Shown here: piece by piece, positions 21,805-33,700 of the stretch
How the letters are laid out: each line of letters opens with the position of its first letter
Position numbering within the stretch: position 1 is the first letter of the stretch
Source: Patiria miniata
Taxonomy: Eukaryota > Echinodermata > Asteroidea > Valvatida > Asterinidae
Assembly (NCBI RefSeq): GCF_015706575.1
Contig: NW_024037074.1
Span: 15,923,334 to 15,987,333, forward strand
Length of the DNA stretch: 64,000 nt
Direction of reading: 5' to 3'
Notes under the pieces: generated by a model
Seen by the model: only the letters and a program-made list of their open reading frames with translations
The model's database searches: none
Told to the model about the DNA's origin: nothing
Translations under genes and position numbers: made by a program

Positions 21805-23552
21805 TCGACAAAATTATGAGTTCACAAAATCCATTCAGTTCAGTTTAGCACAAAATTAACATTCAAAGGAATGCAGTTGCGAAGTCCAGTTCAGTTCTGT
21901 AAAAAAGTTATAACAAGTTCTGTAGGCCTACAGCAAAGTTCAAGTCAGTTTTTCAGTATGGAAGTCAACGACGCAACGTGTCTGCGTCGAAATGTTGCAG
22001 TGACCCGGCCCCGTACACGAGGCCGGTTTCAGTCTGGTCGAATTGCAAGACTCCGAGCGTCAAATTTGATGTTTTTTTCGCGCCCATGAAGACTCCATGG
22101 TATGATGTACAAGTTTCCGCGTTGGGGGCTTGAAGCTGGACGGCCGACTCGGAGGTTAAAAACTCAAGTTTTGCTTGTGAAATTTGAGGCAATTTTCAGT
22201 GACTGACCGAAAAATAGCGGGAAGACATTGCGTGCTGCCTGAGTCCCAGTGTCCGTTGACCCCGTTCTCGGTAATTGTCCATCACGGGCGTAATGATTAT
22301 GGACGTGAAAAGTGTCATATCGCTGGCCGGCTGTTGCTCCGTGCCGGGGTCTTTGCGCTGCCTTGAACCAAAGTACTCAGTGTGTATTTCTCCGCACACT
22401 AAGTTTCTCCACTTAGACCTATTTAAACATAATGTCAAAAAATTTATCGTGAAGGGAAATTATCAATTAAAGAAAAAGAAACAAATTTGAAGGACTGGTC
22501 ATTTCCAGATGGAGTAGCATCGAATTCAGAAATAAATGCCCTATTTTTTTTAAGACGGGGGGGGGGGCATTCGAGGAAGTGTCCGTGACGTAGCACGCGT
22601 GGCTCGCATGGCCTTTCTCTCATTGGTCTGAAGTATGTAGGGTGACATCACTCGTCCATGTAGCCAATTTGATTGGACGAAGGAGTCTTGTTAAAAAAAA
22701 AATGAGCAGACGAAAAATGTTGTAGGCTACATTGGTACCATACAGGGTGACGTTTTAGCTGATTTTCGGCTAAATTTGACAGAGTGTTTGGAAAATAACC
22801 CGAATGTAGCAGGAAATCTTGCAGAAGGAAAGTTTTTGCAGAGTAGTCTAGCAAATTTCTGTAAAATCAGTCATTCTAGCCAAAGTTTGTTTTGAACAGG
22901 CTTCAATCACTTCCCTTGAATAGCGGGGGATGGGCAGGCCTTAGTCTTAGCGTTGAGATTTCCTGACGTGACGTGTACGACTAATAAAGTAGGCATAGAA
23001 GCTATCTCGCCCGAAATGGTTGGGACAGGTTTTTGTGTATGCGAAAATTGTCAGTGATCTCTATTACACTGTACAATAGAGATCAGTGTATGAACTTAAT
23101 ACAAGTAGACTATACCGAGACATGAATATGCGCATGCGTGCAATATGCAAAAAAAATTGTTTTGTTGTTTTCCAAATGGGGAACACAGCATGTAATTAAC
23201 ACTCCCAAAATAGCATTAAAAAAAAAAAATATTGAATCTGTTTCAAACGCAAAATATTTTAAGAGAGGCGGAGCCGGAAGGGGCGGGAGTTTTAAGAGTC
23301 GTGGTGTATTGTGTTTTAATTACTTCTTATTTTTTTCAATTAATTTGTTTGCGCCTTTCGTCCCTATTTTAGCAGGCCTTCGGCTGCAGATTCCACTGCG
23401 AGTACCGAGTAGAACCACACTTAACACATTAGACCGGCTACACGTGACCTGGTGGCTCTTGGTGGCGCCCTCGCGAACACCAGCGCGGTGGTGGTTGTGG
23501 GCGGAAGTTTGCAGACGATGTTTAGAAGATCAGGCAATTTCTTGTTTACACG
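21805..23552. promoter_or_regulatory. Probable divergent promoter region (gene 2 and IAH1)
   Basis: This 1.75-kb stretch separates the tentative ATG of gene 2 (minus) from the ATG of the IAH1-like gene (plus). It is richer in CG dinucleotides than its flanks, especially 21960-22380 and 23380-23520. No TATA box or specific operator can be claimed. A poly-G run is present at about 22556. Confidence 0.35.
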
Positions 23553-23597
23553 ATGTCCTGGCCAAAGGTTGTATTATTTGGGGATTCATTAACACAG
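23553..23597 (+). CDS. IAH1: IAH1 exon 1
   Basis: Fifteen codons, MSWPKVVLFGDSLTQ, followed by donor GTAGGT. It contains the catalytic Ser (GDS, residue 12). Confidence 0.95.
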
Positions 23598-26500
23598 GTA
23601 GGTCCAAGGTTAGGAAAGAATTTTTATTATTTCATTATGTAGGGACTAGGGGGCCTATGGGAGTATGGCCATGGGTACGGTATGGGACCAATTCAAGGCT
23701 ATTGAAGCTTTAAAAATATTGTTTCTTCATTATTTTTTCCAGGATTATTTAAGTGACCTTCGATAAACCTGCACATGCATATGATTTTAGAAATAGAATG
23801 TGTAGATAAAGTTCAGTTTTTCAACTTAAAAAATAAAACCGAGAAATAATTTAAAATTAATTTCATGATACTATTGATAGGCCTAGGCCTTGTGTGATTG
23901 GTCGAGTGTTAGGGGTGAGGGATTGCAGACCCTGTGTGATTGGCCAGTGTTGGGGTGTGAGCTTGACATCTTGATTCTGATTGGTCATTATTAGAAGGCT
24001 CATGATCAATATTCATAAGATATGAAACTGAAAAATCTACATGTTCGAATAGCACCTGAATAGGCTTTAAACAAGATATTTTGTAAACAATTATAATGTC
24101 AAACCAGTGCAAAATATATGTGGTAAAATAATCATTAAATTCTTGAAAATGAGGAGGAATCAAATGAAAGTTGTAACTAGTACTCCGTCCCATAGGTTTG
24201 AGCACAAATTGCCGGTTTTGTTTGTCATCCAATCACTAGATGCATTGCGAATATCGAAAGGTTTGTTTCGTTGGATTTTTAAGCGCCACAATTTCCTCCA
24301 CTTTCCCTTCCGGACTCTCACCCTCTCGCCTCCTTCATTTGTACCTGTTTTCGAGGCATCAAGCTTTCAAGATTTATAAATATGCTATTTTAGCCGATTT
24401 TTCAATTTAAAAAAAAAAAAGGCTCTCATCCTCCTCTTTTTGAAAAAAACCTGGACGATCAACGGGTATTTTGTACTTGGCCTTATTTATAGACTGTAAA
24501 TATTTTTCTTTTAATTTAATCACGGTTTGTAGGCAGCATTCAGCAATGGAGGATGGGGTGCTGCTCTAGCAGACAAGCTACAAAGGTAAAATGTAGATAT
24601 TTGCATGCTTATATAATCTTGAATAATTGCTTTAATGGAATCACATGTTGGATAATTTATATGTTGGGTTTTCTTTTCACCAACAAAATATCCGAAATAC
24701 TGTATGTTAAGTGTTTTTTTTTTTAAATTTTGTAACAAACGAAATGTGTGAGGAACTCATGCTTAATACTGCAGACACCTAACAGCGCTCAACCCTGGAG
24801 GTATTAGTGGGCTAGCACCATAGTAGAGCAGTATTGCACTACTAAGCAGAAAGTATTCATTTGAATTAAGTTTTACCTCATTTTTGCGCATAAGCTTTGG
24901 AAAACCACTGAGCGCGAATGAGATTAAAAAACGGAAAATCCAATATTACCATTTATTCTGTCTTTGTATGATTATCGTTTCTTCGTGAGCAAGTGAGTGG
25001 ACAGTATGTAAATTTCAAACAGTTGCTTTTGCCCTTCAAATTACCTTCTTAAGCACCGTATGCACAATCCTGTCTTAGAGCTGTGAGAAAAATACAAAAA
25101 GATTTTGGATTATTTCAGACCCACAACCATCTATTTATTAGTACAGACGTCTTAATCACTTGAATCAAAGCTTGACAGCATTGGCTGGTCTGAATCTTTA
25201 TACAGCAGCATGCACTGCAAGCAAATTTGTGTTCAGAAGATATTTGAATTTTTTTTTTAACAGGAAGTGTGATGTCCTCAGCAGGGGGTTCTCTGGTTAC
25301 AACTCCACCTGGGGCAGAATCATCCTCCCTAGATGCATTCCCAAGGACGACCTGCCTCACGTTGCCATGGTAACCATTTTCTTTGGTGCCAACGACTCTG
25401 CCCTGGAGGTAACAGCGAGTCCTAAATACGTCAGTGTGGACGACTTCAGAGGAAACTTGCAGGTGAGGAACAATAGGTGACATGTTTGGGATGCAGAAGT
25501 TCTGACACTAAAGTGTCCCTAGGTTTTGTTTTTGTGCTGGTAGTTTGTGAAGAGATCATTTCTATCCAATTCATTTCTATTCACTTGCATAATCAAACAT
25601 TCCAAACTGATATTGCCCTTTTACATCGGTAAACGTATGTCCATGTCAATTAGCACATACAAGTTATTAATCATTTTCCTAAAAGAAAGATTGTTTAAAA
25701 ATTTGTAAATAAAATCGATGCAATACTAATTAATCAAAAGAGAAAGAAAATCATCTCCCAATTTCTATCCTAAATTGTTAAAATATCTTTTGGAGTAATA
25801 GTGAAATTGTTGGTGTTTTTTTTATCCTTTCTTAGGGTATGGTGAAGTATTTAGAAGATGGGGGAATCGACCCAAAGAATGTCATCATCATTTCACCGCC
25901 AGCGCTGGACGACAAAGTGTGGAGTGCCGGATGTGAAAAGAATGGTAAACTCTGAGAATATCAATGAGAATCTTGGCATTTTTATTTGAAGAGAGTGGCT
26001 GTTAAGTTGTAAGAAAAAAAATCAACCGTTACCCGAGTCTTAAGATCCTTCAAATTCCACATAGAGGTTTGTAGGATTTTGAAGGATTGAGGAAGGTTAA
26101 AAAAGCTCCGCTGATATTACTTTGATTAGGGTTTGATGTAATTAAAATTAACAAGTCCAAAGAATGTGATATTAATTCATGCACAGTTGAGGATTTTGGA
26201 GAATTCAGGAAGAAGCATCTTAAAAAAAAAATTGTGTAAATTTGTGACTAACATTGTTCACTTTTACATTGAGAACTAAACCCCAAATGTAGCACCATCT
26301 ACATGTGCTGCACAGAGTTAACACATGCACCTGTTTGAATGTTTTGCAGGTGGTCCAGTCAACAGGAAGAACTCCAACACGGGTCTGTATGCTAAAGCTT
26401 GCCGTCGAGTGGCCGAGGACTGCTGCACAGGAATCCTGGATCTGTGGACGCTCATGCAGAAGGAAGAGGTACAGATTTTCGGAACTCAAAATAAAAAAAT

Positions 26501-26879
26501 GTCCAACAATTTCTAGTGCTCAACTTATTTGGAATTCTTGACACTCGTTTTGAAAATCAGCTGTGTCTGATTTTTCTGCTGGACGTTGAAAAGCTTTCTG
26601 ACGAGGTTCATTCATAGCTTCTAAAAATATGTCTCTGTGTATTAGGTATTCCTCAAAATTATTTGGAATTTCCAGTGACACGTGAGTAATTTCACTTTCG
26701 CTCCTCAGAATTGGCAGCGTTTTCTTGAAGATGGTCTCCACCTATCAGAGTCAGGGTCAGGATTCCTGGCTGGTCATCTCACTGAGATGGCAGTCAGCCG
26801 AGTTGGTCATCTACCAGACCAGCTGCCGGACTGGAAGGACATTGACCTTGTCAATCCGGAGAAAAGTCTCCTGGCTTGA
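23553..26879 (+). CDS. IAH1: Isoamyl acetate-hydrolysing esterase 1-like GDSL hydrolase
   Basis: Six exons (23553-23597, 24533-24585, 25264-25462, 25836-25944, 26350-26468, 26709-26879) join in phase to a complete 231-residue protein; IAH1 proteins are typically about 240-250 residues. It belongs to the SGNH/GDSL hydrolases, which cleave short-chain esters with a Ser-Asp-His triad. The motifs are in order: block I LFGDSLTQ with nucleophile Ser12, block II around GFSGYN (Gly44), block III FFGANDSA with oxyanion Asn76, and block V DGLHLS with Asp183 and His186. WPKVVLFGDSLTQ and DLWTLMQ are characteristic of IAH1. There is no signal peptide or membrane segment, so it is probably cytosolic. The start is the ATG just before WPKVVLFGDS. 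Physiological substrates in animals are unsettled. It appears intact and functional. Confidence 0.96.
24533..24585 (+). CDS. IAH1: IAH1 exon 2
   Basis: The acceptor is GGTTTGTAG and the donor GTAAAA. It encodes AAFSNGGWGAALADKLQ plus two bases; GGWGAALADKL matches the conserved post-Ser segment of the family. Confidence 0.95.
25264..25462 (+). CDS. IAH1: IAH1 exon 3
   Basis: The acceptor is TTTTTTAACAG and the donor GTGAGG. It encodes KCDVLSRGFSGYNSTWGRII and later VTIFFGANDSAL, the oxyanion-hole motif. Confidence 0.96.
25836..25944 (+). CDS. IAH1: IAH1 exon 4
   Basis: The acceptor is TCCTTTCTTAG and the donor GTAAAC. It encodes GMVKYLEDGGIDPKNVIIIS and then PPALDDKVWSAGCEKN. Confidence 0.95.
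26350..26468 (+). CDS. IAH1: IAH1 exon 5
   Basis: The acceptor is GTTTTGCAG and the donor GTACAG. It encodes GPVNRKNSNTGLYAKACRRV, then AEDCCTGILDLWTLMQKEE. Confidence 0.95.
26709..26879 (+). CDS. IAH1: IAH1 exon 6 with stop
   Basis: The acceptor is CGCTCCTCAG. It encodes NWQRFLEDGLHLSESGSGFL, containing the catalytic Asp-x-x-His, and continues to EKSLLA and TGA at 26877-26879. Confidence 0.95.
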   Translation, partial: NWQRFLEDGLHLSESGSGFLAGHLTEMAVSRVGHLPDQLPDWKDIDLVNPEKSLLA

Positions 26880-27066
26880 AAGTGGAGTGCATCAAAATAT
26901 GAGAAAGAAGTCTATAATATGCCATCAGCCTGGGGGTTTCGGTCGGTATCAAATGAGGGGAATAATGCTTATTGTGATTTTTGGCAAGGTGTGCACCCCT
27001 AGGCCTGTAGTTGGAAAATATGTGATAGCATTGTAGCGGTAGCAGCTTTTTGGGTGCTATCACTTA

Positions 27067-27072
27067 AATAAA
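27067..27072 (+). terminator. Candidate polyadenylation signal of IAH1
   Basis: AATAAA lies 188 bp after the IAH1 stop. A second AATAAA at 28069-28074 is an alternative distal site. Confidence 0.5.
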
Positions 27073-30000
27073 TTGGCGGCCAAAACATGCTTTATACAAC
27101 ATATAATTCATCCAAAAAACCCTGCCACCGCTTACACTGCAAAGCTATCACACATTTTCCAACTCTAGATGTGCATACCTTTGCTAAAAATTGCTATGAG
27201 CATTGCTCCTTTCAATCATTTGACACCAGTGGCCCAAGTTTTGGAACGAAGCTGATAGCCTATAAGAGGTGTTCAAAACCTGCTGGCATGTGTCAGTATA
27301 CTTAAACATTGATGTATCTGAGATATCTACACATGTGCAGCTGTTGCACAGGTGATATAACGGGGATCGGTGTCATCTGCTACTCACACCTTTACGCTTA
27401 CCAAGAGCTTTCAACGGCAACTGCCCAACAAGGGGCGTCCAAATGTGATACATTCACATGAGCATTTGTATAATTTATTTTGTGTTATGATTGTGTTTCT
27501 TGGGGGCATGTCTCCTCTTTGCTATGTCTCTGTCTTTTCCCTACGTTTTTGAAAACTCAGGATAATCAATGTACAATGTAACATTTTGTATACTCATCTT
27601 TTCATACAATGCATCTCAAGTAAACCACATAGAACTCTACATGGATAACAATGAAGTGCTTGTGAACATTGTTAGTGCTTGCAGTACGGATCATTTTTGA
27701 AAGGAAAGACTTCCTGATAGAGGCCTTGAAGAGATGTGATGTTAACAAGCAATCTGAATTCAGGACAAAAAAAAATACAGAATACTCCATTTGTGTCTTT
27801 TTATTTGAATTTTGTTTAGTACCGTCAACTCCATGAAGCCCCATATGGTTTGCATTCATCAGTACTGGGTATTTATATGTAATTTTAATGTCTTACAATT
27901 TTATAAAAGTATAAATTTCACAAAATTATAATAGTCACGACAGATCATGTTGTATGTTTTAATTGTGTACAAATAGTTGTTGCAAATGTCAACAACAATA
28001 GTTTTCTCTTAAAGAAAAGTGAACTGATGATGTTTCCTGTATGTCATTGTTTTGTGACCTTAAACATGAATAAAATATTTATTCCAAATGGGAACTAAGC
28101 TTGTTCAAGTGATGGCCACCGAATTGCTTTTATCCCAGGGTCGTTGTCAGGCTGGAGGAAGGGGATGGGGGTCGTAGTTACCATTAAGTCTAATAAACAG
28201 TTGATTACACAAACGGAAATGCACATTTGAGTAAAATTCGAAAGTCAATCGCAGACGCGGTTTTACGGGGAGGGGGCGGGGCCCCCCTCTAGCCCCCCCC
28301 CCAAAAAAAATTCCTTTATAAAAAAAAAAGGGCAGTAGCAAATATTCGAAGGTGACGTTACATGCGTTACACTGTCTCCCCCCTGAAAAAAAAGGCGCGA
28401 GGAAGGGGGCAGTTGTACACTATTAGGAAATATGGTAAATAAGTGGACCTGTGGCCGATTTGAAGTGGGGGTCGTTCCCCCCCCCTCCCCCCCCCCCCCC
28501 CCCCCCAACCTACGGGCCTACATTCGGTTGTATTTCATAAGAGTTATGATCGTTGACATTCATAGCGATATTGATGATGATTATTTCGGTAGAGATGAAA
28601 GCAGTTACAGAGGAACGAAGGAAAAGTAGTCCCATTACATTTAATGCGCAGCCATTTCTGTGAGAAAAAGGTAAAACACAATTGTCCGCTGGGAACTTTA
28701 ATTTCGCGTGCACACGCAGACACAAACTGACACTGATGCAACAACAGAAAGGAACATCTAGACAAAAAGTACCACACAAATTTCATAAATCAATGTACTG
28801 TTTATCTCATATAATCACAAATCAGTGTTTATACCGTATGTGAGACCATTCTTTTTTTGGCCATGATGTGCTGAAACAGTGTGCGTCGGCCTATAGTGCT
28901 CATAACTTTAAAAAAAAATACACTTATGGGGATGTTCGTTTTGTCAATTACAGGGTAATTATTTCACCAGAATGTTTCTTAGTTTAAAAGAGTAATTCAA
29001 TAGGCATACTCGACTTTAATAATATAAAAAAAAAATGATAAAAACTATGATCAGGGAATTACAAGAACGTGTATGCCAGTGAGGAAGGACTTTACTGTAG
29101 AAGATTGCGCATTGACACGTTTTTTTTAGGGGAACCAAATGATGGGCATTTGCTGTAGAATTATTAACAATGGTTTTATACATTAGAAACAGCATTTTAC
29201 CAAGTTTTATTTCTCCATGGTTTTACCATCAAATTTATCATAAATATCTGAAAAGTACACTTCAATGTTTTGCTAAACTTCGAATTCCCCTGAGCTCTCG
29301 TTAAAAAAAGCACTTAAAAATGAGTTTGAAGACCACAAATGGTATAAATGTATAATTGATCTCACGAGAAGAATATAAAAAAAAAACACTGCATTCTGAA
29401 AGAAATAACATTTCATATATATTTCTACGGAAGTGGTAGTTTGAGAGAAAATCCATCTTAATATCAAGAATAAAAAAGACTGAATAAAAGATTGATTGTC
29501 CTCTTGTACTTGGAATAATAAATTCAATACGGTATTGGGTTTTGCCCTTCACGGACGTGCAGACGTCTTCATACGTCTGTGAAGGGCAATTAAAACCCAA
29601 TGTTAAATTTACATCACCCCCATTCCATATTATGAACAGTTGGAATAATAAGTTTCTTTCTTGTTTGTTTGATTACCAGATCGGGTATTGTATTTGACTT
29701 TTAGAACACTAAAAACAATGTGACAACCTTACCATAAAAATCAGCTGATATTGTGAAGTGCATTGCTAGTAGTTAGTGACAATCTTGTCCACGGTTTAGT
29801 TTATCGTCGCAAAAATTGCTTTTTACATCAGCGTGCTTGTGAAGGTGGTACAGACGAGTCTCGTTCGTTAACGTTTAAATCCTTACCGTATAGCCCGCAT
29901 GCATTCACACGCTATTTTGGCTTTTCATTCATAGTCTATTTTATAGGCGAAGTACATACCAAATAGGCCAACACGTGAACTTCAAAACCTGGGTTACCAA

Positions 30001-30560
30001 ATTATACCAAAATTATTCCACGGTCGGGTGGTACGAGTTCGGCTGCACCGCGCTGCAATGTCCACATTATGCCAACGGTGTTTACCGGTGTTACCTCAAA
30101 GAAACCTTTGTATAGGCACTATTTGTAATACTCTCTTGAGAAATGTAAAAATACAGGGGTTTGTGGAAAATTAAATCAGCTGACTAGCATACTTTAAACA
30201 CGGTTTACGACAATTTTTCACTTTTGCAAAACGGTAGTCTCACACGCAGTGGCCATTATATGGTGTTCACTAACACAGACAAATACAAGGAAACATCGAA
30301 AATATAACAGACAGTGTAACAATGGATGGAAAGAATGATTGCAAAATACGGGACAGTTTAGTGGCAGCAGATGAATCACGATATGTTACATTGAACCCAT
30401 TCGCCACATATATTTCAATATAGACACCTCGTTAGGATCGTGAACAACTCGACGCTTTCTTGACTTCAACTGTTCTTGTGTTGTTAAGGCAATCGTTTTG
30501 TGAGCTTTCGCCTGGATGGATTTCGCTTTTCTGAAGATACTCCAAACAACATGCATGGTG
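27073..30560. other. Convergent intergenic / 3' UTR region
   Basis: This region lies between the 3' ends of the IAH1-like gene (plus) and the channel gene (minus), so both UTRs probably extend into it. TTTATT (minus-strand AATAAA) occurs at 28078-28083 and 29207-29212 as possible channel polyadenylation signals. Long C runs lie at 28290-28305 and 28475-28507, and a strong hairpin at 29534-29601. No coding exon was recognised. Confidence 0.5.
29534..29601. repeat. 68-bp inverted repeat / hairpin
   Basis: ATTGGGTTTTGCCCTTCACG on the left pairs with the complement of GTGAAGGGCAATTAAAACCC on the right, with a short GACGT/ACGTC extension and a small loop. It could be a minimal fold-back element or an RNA hairpin in the 3' UTR of the channel gene. 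Confidence 0.8.
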
Positions 30561-30785
30561 TCATCTCAAGTAAAAAGGCCAGTAGATGACGTTGAAGACG
30601 ACGAAAAGGGCGGGAAACGAATAGCGGAAGATTCTGTCCAATTTGTCAGCTGTCAGTGGTTCGCGGTAGCCGGGTCGTCTTGACACTCCTAGGCCGTAAT
30701 GGAACTCGAATACTCGCATGTGGTCCACTTTCTCGTTGATGCCGTTGCCTAATTTCTTGGTGTAGTTCTTCAGCTTGCGGTTGTT
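30561..30785 (-). CDS. Channel exon: cytoplasmic loop, M4 and stop
   Basis: The acceptor is CATTCTTTCAG. It encodes NNRKLKNYTKKLGNGINEKV, continuing to TADKLDRIFRYSFPALFVVF and NVIYWPFYLR, with TGA at 30563-30561. It splices in phase directly to the M3 exon, so the cytoplasmic loop is unusually short unless another exon lies between. Confidence 0.95.
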   Translation of the reverse strand, partial: NNRKLKNYTKKLGNGINEKVDHMRVFEFHYGLGVSRRPGYREPLTADKLDRIFRYSFPALFVVFNVIYWPFYLR

Positions 30786-33700
30786 CTGAAAGAATGGGGA
30801 AAGAATGGGGATACCAAAGACTAATGGCTAGCTGGATTGAAGATGGCGGGAACTTGAATACGAATTGAGTGCAATGGAGAGATTTATGACACAAGTATTC
30901 CCGATTGCAGCAATTATTGATCTGGTTGCAATGATAAAACTAATTGTACGAGTAGAGCAGACGACTGTATGCCCGGTGTGTTTACAGTCCCGCCACGCAA
31001 CAACAAATTTGACCTTAATTTTCCCAGAATGCCTAGGCGAATACACCTCGGTGTTCGATTAGACTCGTTTCGTGGCTTCCTCGAGTAAAATCCGTCAAGG
31101 GGAAGCTACTTGAACGCACCTTGGCCTACGCGTTCGAGTAGCTCACCCGGATCAACTCGGGTAAAGGCAGACGGGTTAGCCATGCACGAAAGCGGCGCTA
31201 ATCGAACGCTCAAACGCGGACCATGATGATCCTCGCGTGACGTCCGTAGCCGTGGCCGTAGCCATTGACAAAACGCCCTTTTCAGACTGGATCTTATTTT
31301 TACATTTACAATCACAAAAAACCTAACAAAGTTGGGCTGATATTATAGGCTTAGCCTCTAATTCGCAAGTGAGCTCTGAAAAAAAGTTGATTTTTGGGTC
31401 CACTTAATGAGCTTTTCCTCTGTCCGGCCGCCATATTTGTCCATTTCTTGGAGTAAACAAGGCATGCGTGTGACGTATTTCCACCAGTGACTGCTCCACG
31501 AGCAGGGTCTATTGCGGTGGCTGACCCGGGTAAGCACCAATAACGTCAGAGCTAACGGGGCTAACCCGAGTCGACTCGAGTGAGCTAATCGAACACACCC
31601 ATATCAGTGCTGAGATGTCACGTGACTGTGAACGAGCCTGTATGACTCCTTCGTCCGGAATGGCAAATCCCCAGTCTGGTTTTCAACCCGAGAGGGCAGC
31701 ACACTCACCTCCACAATTATTAAGTAGTTGGCGCATGCGTACTCCATGAGAGACAGGAAGACAAACAAGAGACAGAGGGCTAACCACACGTCAAGAGCCT
31801 GTATTATCAAGGTAAGAAATGTATATGTTTTGACTGGCGTTTTCGTTCTAAGCTGACAGGATGATGGGCTGGATAGCACGGTACATGACTCTGCTGCTTC
31901 CACCTAATACCGCCCTCTCTCGTCACTATAATTCATGGACAGTGTTATACATACATTAAAATAAGCCTCTGTACTGATGACGTCACACTTTGTTTACACG
32001 TGTGCTTTCTTATGAGAGCTTGGTGGGGACGACGGTTTCGTAGCCCCATAGAAAAGCGCACACGTAAACAAAGTGTGACGTCACCAGAACAGAGGCTTAA
32101 TAACACAAAAGTGGGAGCGATCGACGTACCGTTGCCCGCTGGCAAAAAGCCATGGAATTAATTAAGAACTATAGTTGATAAAAAGTCTCAAGTTTGACAA
32201 GTACGCACTGCCAGTCCCTTTGCCTGACAAATGGGCGTGACAAGTTGGCGTGAATATTTTGGCTGATGTGCTCTTTTGCTAACCCGTAAGTAGCCACACA
32301 ATACCAGTAAAAGTACAATTTTGGAAAAGTTTGAGAAGATTGTTGGAGCAGTAACAGCTAAATGGCGTACCTTTGCGTATGTCACCAGCGGCATTGTCTC
32401 CTGCATACCAGCCGTCATGGTCGTGATCGTCAAAACAGTCGTTATTCCCAGCGACACGCGGGCAGGAGCCGCCTTGGCGTCGATCCAGAATGATAACCAC
32501 GCGATGATAACGATCAGCGAGCTGGGGATGTAGACAGTCAGGATGTACGACTGGAGGTGACGTCTAAACGAAAAGGTGACCTTTGCAGCACTATAGTTAC
32601 CTAACACAACACACAGCAAATTGGAAGACACATTTACAAAACACATTTTAGTGTGACAATACGTAACACACCACAGAGCTAACTGAAAGTCACAGACGGT
32701 AAAATCAGTGGGCAAATTTTGGGGTACAAACCGTAGAAATATCACGTTTGTCAAAGCAATGTAGTTGTAATCATTTACTTCAGCAAAGAAAAATGTGAAG
32801 ATTGTAAAACGTTAATTTTGAAATATAAACATGTAAACAAAATAACTATGGATTTACTTGATTGTGCCTCCGTCGTTTAGGATCCGCATTTGCTCAAAGA
32901 TTGAACATATTCCCTCTTTCACAGTGCAACAACGTTATCTCTTTGGTTGATTTGAATAAAAACTTCATAAAATGAACTGGCAAATGAATCACAGAAGGCT
33001 CTACAATGGTCAAGAATCCATTATTGCTAGACCCAAAGGACCAGCCTATATTGGCATCTGAGTGGGTCTCTGACTGATTGACTGAGTTCGTGATTATAAA
33101 TAGGCCTGAGCTTGTTTTATTTTTATTTGACCCGCCTACTCCCGCACCCTACAAAATGGAGTGGACTCTCCGGAAGATCTCGCCAAATCGAAACGAGACA
33201 ATCGAGGTATGCAGCATGTCTTACCGGTCGGACCGTAGCTAAACTCGGTCACTGCCGTCTTGTACTCGTTGAGGTGAAATCGGGGAATTCTCAGATCTGT
33301 GTCAATCTCCAGTGAAGCGTCGTTAATAGTGAGCGTCATCTCGTTCGAGTTGTAGGCGTCTGTAAATAAAAAAAAATACGGCAAATATACTTGAGCGATC
33401 CCCCTCGCATGCTGGCAGTATTTATACAGTCAGTTAGTAAGCACATTTTTCAGTGTACCTAACCAAACACAACTATGACGTCATTACCCCTAGATGACTT
33501 TTGACCTCAAAAGTCACAAGTCATCGGAAGTCCCCCTATACCCCTGCCCTATACCCAAAGATTATGTTCACCAAGTTTGGTTGAGAGAGAAGTCTGAATT
33601 GTCATATGACAGCACTAAACAGTTAACCTATCGCAATATCGCCCTTTCTGGCTTAAAAGCCACGGGATGAAAAGGTAAAATTTCAAAGAAAAAAAAATCA

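Noticed and set aside
23138..23713. 191-residue plus-strand open frame
   Set aside because: It overlaps the true first exon of the IAH1-like gene in another frame and shows low-complexity translation of homopolymers.
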